DNA of 14,096 nt from Clostridiales bacterium (GCA_003510345.1 DOMW01000090.1:1-14096), one strand, 5' to 3'. Counted from the first letter of the stretch, positions 1 to 6,877 are shown. Numbers and translations are program-made. The notes: generated by a model from the sequence alone, not told the origin.

Positions 1-1
1 C

Positions 2-272
2 CGAGCACGTTATCAGTTATATGATCTCGCCATGACCAGCCCGCGCCGCCGCCGCCGAGCGGGAGGTGCGTAAGAAAGAGGAGGCCTACGCCCGCATCGC
101 GGAAAGTGTGGAAAATGCGGCCCGCCTGCGGCATGACTTGCGGCAGATGTTCACCGCTATGCAGGGTATGAACGAGGCGGGAAAATGCGGGGAACTGGAA
201 GCCTACTGCAAAGAAGCGCTTGCGCAAATACAGGCTGATGACGGAGAGGGGGCAGTACATGAGCCTCTTTGA
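2..272 (+). pseudogene. Sensor histidine kinase fragment with H-box but no ATPase domain (5' end outside window)
   Basis: This is the 3' end of a sensor kinase gene that enters from the left edge. Reading from base 2 gives YQLYDLAMTS, then the frame must shift by one base near position 41, next to a run of GCC triplets. The next frame continues through a charged helix (EREVRKKEEAYARIAES) into RLRHDLRQMF. That is a typical H-box of AgrC/GHKL-type kinases, with the likely phospho-acceptor His codon at 132-134. A second helix follows (GKCGELEAYCKEALAQI), and the protein ends at TGA 270-272 with no HATPase domain. The stop lies 14 bases inside the next gene, which has its own ribosome binding site, so the end looks evolved and coupled rather than random. 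Whether the frameshift is real or a sequencing error cannot be decided here. An alternative GTG start at 66 has no convincing ribosome binding site. Family assignment is by motif recognition only. Confidence 0.6.
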
Positions 273-1644
273 TACGCTGTTTGGCTGGACGGGCTATGAG
301 CCGCTGGGTGTCTTCCTGTCCGGCGTCAACATCCTGCTCAACGCGGTGTTTATGCTTATCCTGCAATACTATCCGCAGCGGCGTTTTTTGTGGGTGCGCA
401 CGCGCACGCTCCTGCTCATTTACGCAGGTCTTTTCTCGCTGTTTGCAGTGTTCTATCTCTCTTTCCCGGCGCTGTTGGCCAGCACAGGCGCCGGGCAAAT
501 AACCGGCATAATTCTGGGCCTGCTGGTGCTCACACCCGTTCCCTTCATCCTGCTGAAAGGATGTGTGCCGCAAAATGTTTTTGCCACTGCTTACGCGCTG
601 TGTTTTTCGGCGTTTGTTATGGGCATCGGCAACTTTATGGAATTCCGTTTTGGGGATGTTTTGCTGCCGGGCGTCCACTCCGTCGTCGCGTTCGTTGCGC
701 GGTTGGCGCTCATCCCCATTTTTCTGCCGTTGGGCATTCATAACCTGCAAAAGCTGTTTGCCGCGTGGAGCGGCAGGGAGTCCGCCGCCTTCTGGAAAGT
801 GGTGTGGCTGATTCCGGCGGCGTTGTTCGCCCTGTCTATGCTCTCCGGGAATGTCGTAACACTGACAAATGAAAACAGCCCGGCCTTTTTGCTCAGCCGG
901 ATACTGAGCGTCGCCGCGCTGCTGGCCTGCGTCTCTCTGATGAGCGGCATCATGCGGCGGGAACAGGAGATGGCAGCGATGCGTCTGCACAAACAGATGA
1001 TGAATACGGCAGGCAAGGTTTTTGACGACAGCTATGCCGAAACACTGACGGTTTGGCGGCAGGCCAGCCGTGCCCGCAAGGAGGCAGGAGTCGTGGTGGA
1101 ACAAATATTGGCCTGCGCGCGAACCGGCGGAAAAGCAGAAATATCCGCCCTGCTGCGCGAGCGCATAACCGGGCTGGACGTGGAAGGAACCACGCGCCTG
1201 TGCGAGAACGGGGCGGTAAACGCTTTGGCCACCTACTACGCCGCCATTGCTCAAAAGGAAGGGATAGAGATTTCTTGTAAGCTGAATATTCCAAAGCAGG
1301 CCGGGCTGGTGCAAAACATCGACCTCTCCCGTATTGTGGGCAATATGCTGGAGAACGCCATAGAAGCCTGCCGCCGCATGGAGTATGGAACAAAAAGTAT
1401 ACGGCTGCAAAGCAAAGTGACAGGCGACATGCTGGCGCTGGGGCTCACGAATAGCTTCGACGGCAATTTTGAAAAAACAGCCGATGGCCGGTATCTTTCC
1501 AAAAAACGGGAGAGCGGCATCGCCACCGGCCTCGCTTCCATCCAATCTATTGCGGACAAGTATGGCGGCACTGCCAGGTTTGAAGCGGACGGGCGGGTGT
1601 TCAAAACCTCGGTGCGGCTGGATATGGGCGGGGCGGAAAAATAG
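259..1644 (+). CDS. Membrane sensor kinase with GHKL ATPase domain, phospho-acceptor His replaced by Lys
   Basis: The protein is 461 residues. The ATG at 259 was chosen over the upstream TTG (220) and ATG (238) because GGAGAGGGG lies 7 bases before it. The first about 225 residues are mostly hydrophobic, with roughly six or seven membrane segments. A cytoplasmic dimerisation helix pair and a C-terminal GHKL ATPase domain follow. The N-box is intact (NMLENAIEAC, Asn366), and a glycine-rich segment with GIATGLASI and DKYGG lies near residues 417-436. The H-box is abnormal. It aligns without gaps to the upstream fragment, RARKEAG against RLRHDLR, so Lys274 (codon 1078-1080) sits where His belongs. 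The spacing of about 92 residues to the N-box matches AgrC-type kinases. It should therefore bind ATP but not autophosphorylate in the usual way. It may phosphorylate the upstream partner or act as a phosphatase or scaffold (inference). No response regulator lies in the window. It converges on the NlpC gene with a 20-base gap and no visible terminator. Confidence 0.88.
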   Translation: MSLFDTLFGWTGYEPLGVFLSGVNILLNAVFMLILQYYPQRRFLWVRTRTLLLIYAGLFSLFAVFYLSFPALLASTGAGQITGIILGLLVLTPVPFILLKGCVPQNVFATAYALCFSAFVMGIGNFMEFRFGDVLLPGVHSVVAFVARLALIPIFLPLGIHNLQKLFAAWSGRESAAFWKVVWLIPAALFALSMLSGNVVTLTNENSPAFLLSRILSVAALLACVSLMSGIMRREQEMAAMRLHKQMMNTAGKVFDDSYAETLTVWRQASRARKEAGVVVEQILACARTGGKAEISALLRERITGLDVEGTTRLCENGAVNALATYYAAIAQKEGIEISCKLNIPKQAGLVQNIDLSRIVGNMLENAIEACRRMEYGTKSIRLQSKVTGDMLALGLTNSFDGNFEKTADGRYLSKKRESGIATGLASIQSIADKYGGTARFEADGRVFKTSVRLDMGGAEK

Positions 1645-1664
1645 GTGTAGCATTAGAATTCCCC

Positions 1665-3017
1665 TTAAACATGCGGCCGGGCATAATAAATAGGCGTTCC
1701 ATATATCGCGCGGTACACAACACACCCATTGGAAGACGACGCATCAATCATCATGCCGTTGCCCACCGCGATGCCGACGTGCCCGATTCTCTCATAGCTG
1801 TTCGCCACCCGCCCGGATGTGGACGTATAGAAAACGAGGTCGCCAGCCTGAACAGCGCCAGCGTCAATGATCTTGCCGTTTTCCACACACCATTTTGCCT
1901 GCGTCGCCGCTGTGCGCTCTCCAAAGTAGATGCCAAACTTGCCGTACACCGCCACCACCAACCCGGAACAATCAATGGTGCCGTCGCCGTTCCCGCCCAG
2001 CTTATACGGCATACCAAGATATTTTGCCGCTTCCTCTGCAATCGCGGTTCCGAGCGTTCCGGGCGGCAGGTCGCGTATAACGGCGGACGGATCACCCACA
2101 TAAGCGCCCTCTTGCAGCGTCTGAATGCCAAGTTGATTCCACAGCGGTTCATTTTCGGCACTCATCAGGAAGTGCGCATAATCCAGTTCCGTATCACTAA
2201 GCGGATATTCGCCGAGCATATCCGGCAACCGATGATTCAGCACCTCAATATCCGCGTGTTCAATCGCCTCCGTCACCACCTCCGTCACCACCTCCGTCAC
2301 GGTTTCCGTTTTGGCAACCTGCTCAAACTTCTGCTTTCCGGCGTTCCACACCCACTCCGTTTTCTCCACTTCTTTTTCAACTTCTGTCTCCACCGTTTTC
2401 GTCCAAATCTCAACGGTAATTGGGTTCATTTTGAAAAACAGGTCGCGGATGGCGGCGGTATCCTCGTCCGTGAAGATGAGTGTAGCCTGTTCCAAATCCG
2501 TGCTCATGACGGCATAGAGGGAAATGCAGTCCTTCCAGTTGTTGACGCGGCTGCTCTCGTCGCCGATGTTGACGCCATAATACACATTGACAACGTACCC
2601 CTGCGCTTCATACTGCTGCCTTGTCGACGCCAATTCATCCAGCCATTCGCCGTCGATCTGCGCTACGATCTGACCGGCTTTGTTCAGATTGTCCTCGTTG
2701 CCGGAAACAAATATTCCCATAGGCGACAGCACAACCGCCAGAATGATAACGAGCAGAAGCAGAATCAATACCACCGGCCACGCGGCGATCATGGCTGGAA
2801 CCAACGCTTTGAGCGTCGATCCTGTCACCTTAACCATCGCTTTCGCGCCCTTCGCGGCGGCTTTGGCGGCGGTCTTCGCACCGCGCCGCGCGGCCTTCAC
2901 CGCTTCCGTGCGCACTTTCCTTGCCGGTACAGCTTTGGATGCGGATTTAGCCACATCCTCCTGCGCATGGCGCACCGGCGTTTGACCGCTCACCGCCGCC
3001 GTTGCGTGTGTCCGCAT
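1665..3017 (-). CDS. NlpC/P60 cell-wall hydrolase of the conjugation machine (CD1107-type)
   Basis: The 450-residue frame begins with an Ala/Lys/Arg-rich helix (residues 20-70). A single membrane segment follows at about 77-100 (AWPVVLILLLLVIILAVVL), then an extracellular stalk, a Val/Glu/Thr repeat near residues 238-252, and a C-terminal NlpC/P60 domain (about 325-450). Cys350 in IDCSGL and His413 in GHVGIAVG are the catalytic pair. The third position, often His, appears as Asp in MMIDASS. In ICEs such VirB1-like enzymes open peptidoglycan for the mating channel. The ATG at 3017 has no good ribosome binding site. The same frame stays open upstream with protein-like sequence (TSNTFSERRGER) until a stop at 3165-3167, and a strong start lies at 3172 in another frame. 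The true gene therefore probably runs from 3172 with a one-base frameshift near 3115. It is the last gene of the transfer block in this window, downstream of virB4. Confidence 0.85.
   Translation of the reverse strand: MRTHATAAVSGQTPVRHAQEDVAKSASKAVPARKVRTEAVKAARRGAKTAAKAAAKGAKAMVKVTGSTLKALVPAMIAAWPVVLILLLLVIILAVVLSPMGIFVSGNEDNLNKAGQIVAQIDGEWLDELASTRQQYEAQGYVVNVYYGVNIGDESSRVNNWKDCISLYAVMSTDLEQATLIFTDEDTAAIRDLFFKMNPITVEIWTKTVETEVEKEVEKTEWVWNAGKQKFEQVAKTETVTEVVTEVVTEAIEHADIEVLNHRLPDMLGEYPLSDTELDYAHFLMSAENEPLWNQLGIQTLQEGAYVGDPSAVIRDLPPGTLGTAIAEEAAKYLGMPYKLGGNGDGTIDCSGLVVAVYGKFGIYFGERTAATQAKWCVENGKIIDAGAVQAGDLVFYTSTSGRVANSYERIGHVGIAVGNGMMIDASSSNGCVVYRAIYGTPIYYARPHV
2267..2300 (-). repeat. Tandem 12-base repeat inside the NlpC/P60 gene
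   Basis: On the + strand the unit CCTCCGTCACCA occurs at 2267-2278 and 2279-2290, with 10 more bases of a third copy to 2300. On the coding strand it gives repeating Val-Val-Thr-Glu units in the stalk between the membrane segment and the catalytic domain. Being a multiple of three, copy-number change would lengthen or shorten the stalk without breaking the frame. Confidence 0.8.
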
Positions 3018-3172
3018 CCCCGGTTGAACGACACTTTCATTGGTTGCCCTGCCGGTTCCGGGCGACGCGGCTCCGCTGCGTTCTCCGCGCCTTTCACTAA
3101 AGGTATTGGATGTATGCCGCGCCGCTGTTCCGCTACCACTTTCGCCGCGTCCGCTTTGTTTTTCTCATCCAT
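3018..3172 (-). pseudogene. Probable true 5' end of the NlpC/P60 gene, out of frame with the rest
   Basis: An ATG at 3172 is preceded by GGAGGT (3186-3181) at 8 bases, the best ribosome binding site near this gene. It opens MDEKNKADAAKVVAEQRRGIH, a normal charged N-terminus, and then becomes low-quality sequence. From about 3115 the plausible protein continues in the NlpC frame (TSNTFSERRGER, then ASPGTGRATNESVVQPG) and runs straight into the Met at 3017. One inserted or lost base near 3105-3125 explains both halves. Whether this is decay or a sequencing error is unknown. If it is an error, the protein is about 500 residues. Confidence 0.55.
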
Positions 3173-3198
3173 CGCGTTCCACCTCCACGCCAAGTTGC

Positions 3199-3294
3199 GC
3201 GGCTTACGCCGCTTCACGAAAGGGATTACATCCCTCTCGTGGGCTCTCCCTGTTCAGTGTTATTTCGTTTTGCGCGAAAAGGCGCTCACGAAAT
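3199..3294 (-). promoter_or_regulatory. Leader with three stacked hairpins between virB4 and the NlpC gene
   Basis: In transcript order, the first hairpin has arms ATTTCGT (3294-3288) and ACGAAAT (3268-3262), with GCGC (3285-3282 and 3275-3272) pairing inside. The second is a 12-base-pair stem, CACGAGAGGGAT (3241-3230) with ATCCCTTTCGTG (3226-3215), loop GTA, one G-T pair. The third is GCGGC (3212-3208) with GCCGC (3203-3199) and loop GTAA. The ribosome binding site (3186-3181) and ATG 3172 follow directly. The motif TTTCGTGA occurs in the 5' arm of the first hairpin and the 3' arm of the second, so alternative pairing is possible. There is no U-tract, so a simple terminator is unlikely. A role in translation control or RNA processing is inference. 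Confidence 0.5.
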
Positions 3295-3327
3295 GGATTT
3301 ATTCCTGACGATCCCATAAACATTATC

Positions 3328-4585
3328 TCAGTCCATCCTTTCAACTTCCTCTATTTTAGTTGTCATCGCCTGATACAATTTCGTATCCGTATCAAACGAC
3401 GAATCAAACGGAATCAGCACAGACGACCGCCGCATCAACCCACTGCCGACCTTGGCGTTGTAGATGTACTCGAGCTGCGCGTCTGAGATATTGAGCAGTT
3501 CGGCCAGTGCGTCGCGGTCTTTGGCCGCTTGGTTAAACATCAGCAGGAACTCGCTGTTCGCCAGCATATCACAACCGTCCTCCGAGCGGAGCAGCGAACT
3601 GACATTCTGGCTGATGGCGACGCCCAGCGCGCCATACTTTCTGATCCTGCGCCAAAAGCCGTTGAAGAATTTCCCCACGGACGGGGATTGCTGGAACAGC
3701 ACATACGCCTCGTCGCAAAACACCCATGTGCGCTTGCCTTTCTTGCGGTTCTCCGCGACGCGGTTTTGTATCGCGTCCAGTATGATGAGCATGGCAAGCC
3801 CTTCTCAGACGTGAGCGTGCGCTGGTTGTTCAGGCATTGCAGCCCGTAGGGCAGCGCCGTGTTCATCGCCTGCTCCTGCTCGTAGGTGCACACGCCGAAC
3901 GTGCACATATATCGCTGGCCGATGGATTTCAGCGTGTCGGTGTCCGCGTTCAGTTCCTCCAGCGTGTCGGCCATGTGGAACAGCGTCACCTGCGCCCACA
4001 CGATGCGCTGGTCGTACTCGCCAATCAGTTGCAACACTTCTTCCAGCCCCTTTTTCTTTTCAGCCAACCGCGGCGGGATGGAGGGCATGGCGTTGTTCTG
4101 CTCAATGGCTTTACGGCTGGTGTTGCCGATCTCCGTACCCACCGCCGTGAGCTTGCGGTTCACCGTGGCCTGCGAAAGGGCTTTGTCCTCCGATACCATG
4201 TCGATGGAAAGCATCATCTGTTTGGGCAGCCCCGTCAGTTCAGAGATCATCGTATCGCGCAGATACGACGGGTATTCATGCAGGCACAGCGTGCGCCCGA
4301 ACTTTCGTCCGATCTTGAAATAGTCGGCTTGAAACTCCATACCGTCCGGCGCTATATAGTCAGTTAGGCGGTGGCCTTTTTTGCGCACCAGCGCCACGTC
4401 GAGGTTGTCGTGGTCGCGCTCGTCCGGGCGGAAGAAGTTGTGCAGCACACGCATCCGCTCCACTGTGTCCATACGCCCGTAGTCGCTACCGATGGCGCGG
4501 AAGTTGGTTTGATGGGGATGCTCCGCTGTACAGAGCGCGGGTTCTTAAATACCGGCTTGCTTTTAATCCGCTTAAACAATTTCAT
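3328..4585 (-). pseudogene. virB4: VirB4-type conjugation ATPase with two internal deletions
   Basis: Three pieces of one VirB4/TraE-type ATPase lie in different frames. Piece 1 (4585 to about 4515) has a strong AAAGGAGG site, overlaps prgI by 14 bases, and gives MKLFKRIKSKPVFKNP then SVQRSIP. Piece 2 (about 4525 to 3810) resumes at NFRAIGSDYGRM and runs through FFRPDERDHDNL, the KKGHRLTDYIAPDG segment and LPYGLQCLNNQRTLTSE. Piece 3 (about 3807 to 3328) gives GLAMLIILDAIQNR, Walker B-like KRTWVFCDEAYVLF, AISQNVSSLLRS, MLANSEFLLMFNQAAKDR and MTTKIEEV. From memory of the family, about 170 codons are missing between pieces 1 and 2. About 250 are missing between 2 and 3, including the whole Walker A loop. 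Both joins also change frame, so no functional ATPase can be made. VirB4 normally powers pilus assembly and substrate transfer at the inner membrane. Confidence 0.85.
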
Positions 4586-4946
4586 TCTGTTCCTCCTTTT
4601 TCTGCTTCGGTTCTTTTACGTCACCGTTAAAAACCGCGTCATACAGATCGTTTTCCGCACGGTAGACGCGCTTCCGATGGGAGATGAAATTGAACCGAAT
4701 CCAGATTGCCAGAAATTCTTCCAGCCGCTTTTTGCGCGGCCGGGCAAACGCGAACAGGAAGCAGGGCAGCCCCACGCATATGGCGAGGTAGCTCGCCGCC
4801 TGCATGTGCATCGCCCCCTGCGCCGCCATATATGCCGCGACGATCACGACTACGCCGATGACGGAGAGCGCCGCCTGCCGCATGGTCATTCCGGCCAGCA
4901 CGTTTTCTTCGTACTCGCCGATGTCTGTGATTACTTTTGTTTCCAT
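4572..4946 (-). CDS. PrgI-family inner-membrane protein of the conjugation channel
   Basis: This 124-residue protein begins METKVITDIGEYEENV and has two hydrophobic segments (about 25-43 and 48-68), followed by the basic patch ARPRKKRLEEF and a soluble tail ending in EPKQKKEEQNEIV. This layout is characteristic of PrgI-family proteins, encoded just before virB4 in Gram-positive conjugative elements and thought to be a VirB3-like partner that anchors the VirB4 ATPase. The ATG at 4946 is preceded by AAGGAG at about 12 bases. It overlaps virB4 by 14 bases, implying coupled translation. It appears intact even though virB4 is broken. Upstream, hicBA on the other strand now separates it from the rest of the transfer operon, so its transcription source is unclear. 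Confidence 0.85.
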   Translation of the reverse strand: METKVITDIGEYEENVLAGMTMRQAALSVIGVVVIVAAYMAAQGAMHMQAASYLAICVGLPCFLFAFARPRKKRLEEFLAIWIRFNFISHRKRVYRAENDLYDAVFNGDVKEPKQKKEEQNEIV

Positions 4947-4970
4947 AGTATTAATATTCTCCTTGTTTGC

Positions 4971-4999
4971 TTGAGATTCATAAGGGTATTTGATATACT
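4971..4999 (+). promoter_or_regulatory. Promoter of hicBA
   Basis: A -35 box TTGAGA (4971-4976) and a -10 box TATACT (4994-4999) are separated by exactly 17 bases, the optimum for a housekeeping sigma factor. hicB starts 21 bases further on. The -10 region lies within GTAT...ATAC arms (4985-5003), a possible operator for autoregulation, as is usual for toxin-antitoxin operons. Confidence 0.65.
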
Positions 5000-5020
5000 A
5001 TACGAAAGGATGTGAGAGAG

Positions 5021-5227
5021 ATGAGCATTAAATGTACCGTTGTAATTCAACAGGAAGAAAACTGGTATGTTGCCACCTGCTTGGAAAACAATGTCGCTTC
5101 ACAAGGCAAAAACATCGAAGAAGCGCTGGCCAACCTGAAAGAAGCGGTTGCGTTGTATTATGAAGATAATACGGACGATATTTCGGCTTCCCCCATATTC
5201 ATTACAACGTTTGAGGTAGCGGTTTAA
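5021..5227 (+). CDS. hicB: HicB-family antitoxin
   Basis: The protein has 68 residues starting at ATG 5021. A GTG at 5012 is in frame, but the AAAGGA and GAGAGAG stretches before 5021 favour the ATG. The sequence MSIKCTVVIQQEENWYVATC, then GKNIEEALANLKEAVALYYED, is the classic short HicB fold (partial RNase H-like, UPF0150 type). There is no C-terminal DNA-binding extension. Its role is to bind and neutralise HicA. It is the first gene of a two-gene operon with its own promoter, on the strand opposite to the ICE genes. Its stop TAA shares one base with the hicA ATG (TAATG), ensuring coupled translation. Base composition is more AT-rich than the neighbouring transfer genes, consistent with separate acquisition. 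Confidence 0.9.
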   Translation: MSIKCTVVIQQEENWYVATCLENNVASQGKNIEEALANLKEAVALYYEDNTDDISASPIFITTFEVAV

Positions 5228-5451
5228 TGGGTTCTAAATATCCTGTACTAAAACCGCAGGAAGTCATTTCCGCGCTGTCCAAAGCCGGGTTCGTTTTCCA
5301 GAAGCAACGCGGGAGCCACGCAAAGTACACATCCGGCAGCAAAACCGTCATCATCCCCATGCACGATGAAATCGCCAAAGGCACATTAAAAAGCATTCTG
5401 GCTCAGGCAGGGATAGAGCTTGATCAGTTTTCAGAGTTGCTTCATTCCTGA
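5227..5451 (+). CDS. hicA: HicA-family mRNA interferase toxin
   Basis: The 74-residue protein has the dsRBD-like HicA fold: KPQEVISALSKAGFVFQKQRGSHAKY, then VIIPMHDEIAKGTLKSILAQAG. The conserved His in GSHAKY is the catalytic residue of the family, and PMHDE and the GTLKSIL helix are also typical. Such toxins cut mRNA and halt growth when HicB is lost. The start codon overlaps the hicB stop. The pair looks complete, with normal length and no frameshift, in contrast to the broken ICE genes around it. It ends 16 bases before the stop of a small membrane-protein gene on the other strand. No separate promoter is visible between hicB and hicA. Confidence 0.92.
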   Translation: MGSKYPVLKPQEVISALSKAGFVFQKQRGSHAKYTSGSKTVIIPMHDEIAKGTLKSILAQAGIELDQFSELLHS

Positions 5452-5466
5452 TTGCGCCTACCGCGC

Positions 5467-5643
5467 CTACCCGCCCACACCAATCATCTCACGTATGAAT
5501 CGGTTGGCCGACATGGCGACAATCACCAGCATAATGGTCTGCAACCCCACCTGAAAGATGGCCAGCTTTGCGGCGAACCACAGCATACCAAGAAGCAACG
5601 CGCCCCATAAGATGAGCGTGTTTCGTATAGTCTTTTTTTCCAT
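5467..5643 (-). CDS. Small two-helix membrane protein, unknown function
   Basis: This short frame encodes 58 residues from ATG 5643, with GGAGA 7-8 bases upstream. The product starts MEKKTIRNTLILWG and has two hydrophobic stretches: about residues 9-25 (TLILWGALLLGMLWFAA) and about 28-45 (AIFQVGLQTIMLVIVAM). It ends ANRFIREMIGVGG. Positive residues sit at both ends, suggesting both termini face the cytoplasm. It lies between the YhcG-like gene and hicA. This is roughly where Maff2 and VirB6 genes occur in intact relatives, but it matches neither as I know them. It could be a small secretion subunit, a remnant, or cargo. Confidence 0.6.
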   Translation of the reverse strand: MEKKTIRNTLILWGALLLGMLWFAAKLAIFQVGLQTIMLVIVAMSANRFIREMIGVGG

Positions 5644-5795
5644 ATGTTTTTCTCCATAAATAAAGAGAACAGCCTTCTATAGAAAGAGACTGTCCTCAAC
5701 CTGATGTTGCAATCGCGCCTTTTCATTCTTCTATTGGATCAAAAAACAACTCGAGGTCAGGATACTTCAGCAGCATCCTTTTTCCAATAATTCCG

Positions 5796-6828
5796 TCAAT
5801 CATCATTATCGTTTTCAAACCCATGAATAATGGCCGCGATTTCGTCTGGCGATGGCAGCATGGTACGCATTTCCTCTGGCAAACTACTGTAGAAAGAATA
5901 TGTTGCCACACCTATAGGTTTTGTCGATGATTTTAGCGTATACTCCACTCTTGTGCGGTTTTTACTCTTGCAAATGATGATACCAATAGACGGATTTTCA
6001 TCAGGCAGCTTCATTGTTTCATCAAGCGCCGTCAGATAAAACTGCATTTTCCCAGCATATTCCGGCTTAAACTCGCCAATTTTCAATTCAATTGCAATAA
6101 GGCAACGCAGGCGACGGTGATATAAAAGCAAATCAATATAGTAATCATCGTCGGCGATACCAAGATGATGTTGGTTTCCAATAAAACTAAAATCACCGCC
6201 CATTTCTGACAAGAATGCCCTAATATTGTTTATGATGCCCGCTTCAAGTTCCGCCTCGCTGTGCTCGATGCCCATTTCAATGAAGTCGAAATTGTAATCA
6301 TCTTTTACAGCCAGTTTTGCTTGTAGTCTATACTTTTCAGGCACGGTTTCGTCAAAATTTGTCTGATTCGCAAGGTATTTCTCATATGCGTGGTTTTCAA
6401 TATTATTTATCAGGACATCTTTTGTCCAACCATAACGCTTTGTCATTTTAATATAGAACTCACGCTCAAGAGGGTCTTTACATTTTTCCGTTATAACGCA
6501 TATTTTCGTCCAGCTTATTTCTGCCACCATTGGTGGCAGTTTTGAGTTTTGCGAATAATCCAGGTAAAAATTACGCATCCTCCATAGGTTGCGCGCAGAA
6601 AATCCTTGAACGCCGGGGAATTCCTTTTGGAGTTCTTTCGCTAAAAATCTCAACGACAGATTTCCCCCAACCCTGCTCGTGCTGCTGGCGGTCAATCTTC
6701 GCACCGATTTCCCAATAAAGCTGTATCAATTCAGTGTTGACTTTTTTCATCGCCTCATATTGACGACGATAAATAAGGCCTTTAATTTCTCTTATAAAGG
6801 AGCCGTACTCCACCAGCGTATTATCCAT
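5796..6828 (-). pseudogene. DUF1016/YhcG-like PD-(D/E)XK nuclease, frameshifted
   Basis: Two frames join into one about 340-residue protein. The first, from ATG 6828 (GAGGT at 7 bases), carries the DUF1016 N-terminal domain: LVEYGSFIREIKGLIYRRQ, then LIQLYWEIGAKIDRQQHEQG and WGKSVVE. The second takes over at FLAKELQKEFPGVQGFSARN and continues to the end. The C-terminal half is a PD-(D/E)XK nuclease fold: DDDYYIDLLLYH, CLIAIELKIGEFKPEY, then GKMQFYLTALDE, with Asp, Glu and Lys in the expected places. The shift lies at an A5/T5 run (6643-6647), so a one-base indel or a sequencing error is likely. Relatives occur in mobile elements and restriction or defence islands; the exact role is not settled. 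The gene is clearly AT-richer than the ICE backbone, suggesting cargo. It stands between the relaxase remnant and hicBA. Confidence 0.85.
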
Positions 6829-6877
6829 CTGTTTACCTCAATTGCTACTTACTATACAACAGAATCATCGTATGTAT

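Noticed and set aside
157..1725. - strand frame of 522 codons opposite the kinase genes
   Set aside because: The kinase on the + strand has a ribosome binding site, membrane segments and an N-box. The antisense product shows no domain and is rich in Gln, His and Arg.
1671..3308. Long + strand frame of 545 codons
   Set aside because: It lies antisense to the NlpC/P60 gene, which has clear catalytic motifs. Its product is Arg/His-rich with no domain, as expected of a shadow of a GC-rich gene.
5723..5806. Short - strand frame ending KRMLLKYPDLELFFDPIEE
   Set aside because: It overlaps the end of the YhcG-like gene, has no ribosome binding site and matches nothing I know. It may be a remnant, but the support is too thin.
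6640..6650. Programmed ribosomal frameshift in the YhcG-like gene
   Set aside because: The needed shift is +1 (or -2), no classical slippery heptamer or downstream structure is seen, and I know of no such mechanism in this family.
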